Source: Amycolatopsis taiwanensis DSM 45107 (GTDB taxonomy: Bacteria; Actinomycetota; Actinomycetes; Mycobacteriales; Pseudonocardiaceae). Taken from it: a stretch of 64,000 nucleotides of DNA. Each line of letters starts with the position of its first letter. Positions within the stretch are counted from its first letter, which is position 1. The position numbers were made by a program, and so were the translations under genes. Under the pieces are notes generated by a model. The model did no database searches, had not been told where the DNA came from, and was given only the letters and a program-made list of their open reading frames with translations. Below are positions 63,600-64,000 of this stretch, one piece after another. Location: assembly GCF_000519205.1 (NCBI RefSeq), contig NZ_JAFB01000035.1, positions 1 through 64,000 on the forward strand, in the 5' to 3' direction.

Positions 63600-64000
63600 A
63601 TGCGGGTCGTGATCGCGGAAGACGCGGTGCTGTTGCGCGCAGGCGTGCAACGACTGCTGGCCGACGACGGCATCGAGACCGCCGCCGCCGTCGACAACGG
63701 CGACGCGCTGGTCGAAGCGGTCAGCGAGCACCGGCCCGATCTCGCGATCGTGGACGTACGGATGCCGCCGACCTTCACCGACGAGGGCCTGCGCGCGGCG
63801 CTCAACGCCCGCCAGGCCGTGCCGGGACTGCCCGTGCTGGTGCTTTCCCAGTACGTCGAAGAGAGCTACGCGGTCGAATTGCTTTCCGGTGGCACCGGCG
63901 GGGTGGGCTACCTGCTCAAGGAGCGGGTCGCCGACGTCTCGGACTTCCTCGAAGCCGTTCGCCGGGTGGCAAAGGGCGGCACCGCGATAGACCCCGAGGT
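63600..64000 (+). CDS. LuxR-type response regulator, partial
   Basis: Only the first ~133 residues are in the window. Receiver domain: VVIAEDAVLLRAGVQRLL with the acidic pair, LAIVDVRMPPTFTDEGL with the phospho-acceptor Asp, and YLLKERVADV with the Lys. The PPTFTDEG signature marks the NarL-type group paired with DesK/NarX kinases. ATG at 63600 follows GGGGAGG. A HTH domain is expected beyond the window end. Likely partner of the histidine kinase at 61863. Confidence 0.88.
   Translation, partial: MRVVIAEDAVLLRAGVQRLLADDGIETAAAVDNGDALVEAVSEHRPDLAIVDVRMPPTFTDEGLRAALNARQAVPGLPVLVLSQYVEESYAVELLSGGTGGVGYLLKERVADVSDFLEAVRRVAKGGTAIDPE

Overview
The DNA is very GC-rich, with short GTG/ATG starts and long antisense reading frames. 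It carries a histidine-utilisation cluster with an IclR regulator, DUF3558/EspG/PPE-type ESX genes, a PadR regulator, a Sensor-domain two-component system and a tmRNA. Together these point to a high-GC actinobacterium, most likely Pseudonocardiales (Amycolatopsis-like). This is inferred from gene content and style; no database search was possible.

Left part (1-6003): the 3' end of an IS701-type transposase and a complete IS630-family element (279-1441) precede a GNAT-PIN fusion protein, an ASCH-domain protein and a tyrosine integrase. The integrase ends 20 bp before a 45-bp copy of the 3' half of tRNA-Ala(GGC). The identical 45 bp occurs again inside the intact tRNA-Ala at 42534-42606. The window therefore appears to hold the end of one integrated element and, between the two att copies, a second island of about 36.6 kb.

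Island (6004-42530): first come a receiver-only response regulator with a possible amyloid/RHIM-like N-terminus, an unknown 508-aa protein and an IS3 relic. Then comes the main cargo, a complete Dpd (7-deazaguanine-in-DNA) modification-restriction system in two converging, tightly overlapping operons. The plus-strand operon (8900-15927) makes preQ0 from GTP (folE2, queD, queE, queC) and installs and processes it in DNA (dpdA, two DGQHR/dpdB paralogues, dpdC). The minus-strand operon (33556 down to 16074) encodes the restriction side: SNF2-type helicase DpdE, RecQ-like DpdF, DpdG, ATPase DpdH, coiled-coil DpdI, helicase DpdJ, PLD-type DpdK and DpdD. Downstream is a gene graveyard: type I-E cas5e/cas6e relics, phage portal/capsid fragments and an IS3 piece. 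A membrane nSTAND-WD40 gene follows, cut off by an integrase remnant, and then a decayed gene and an ESX-type cluster (PPE protein, DUF3558 lipoprotein, helical protein, EspG).

Right part (42531-64000), chromosomal backbone: tRNA-Ala; a DsbA-like/MauE-like redox pair; a solute-binding lipoprotein; helicase HrpB; a two-gene operon with an MgtE-N-like protein; and a full histidine degradation pathway (hutH, hutU, an M20 amidohydrolase in place of hutG, hutF, hutI) divergent from an IclR regulator. Next come a P-loop protein, a PadR-GyrI fusion regulator, an ArsR/SRPBCC/TIGR03086 operon with twin operators, tmRNA, a Sensor-domain protein with a histidine kinase, a truncated GNAT, and the start of a LuxR-type response regulator running off the end.

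The Dpd family itself is known. Less ordinary here are the doubled DGQHR gene around dpdA, the separated modification and restriction operons, the twin palindromes before queC, the amyloid-motif response regulator, and the relics of other defences around it.
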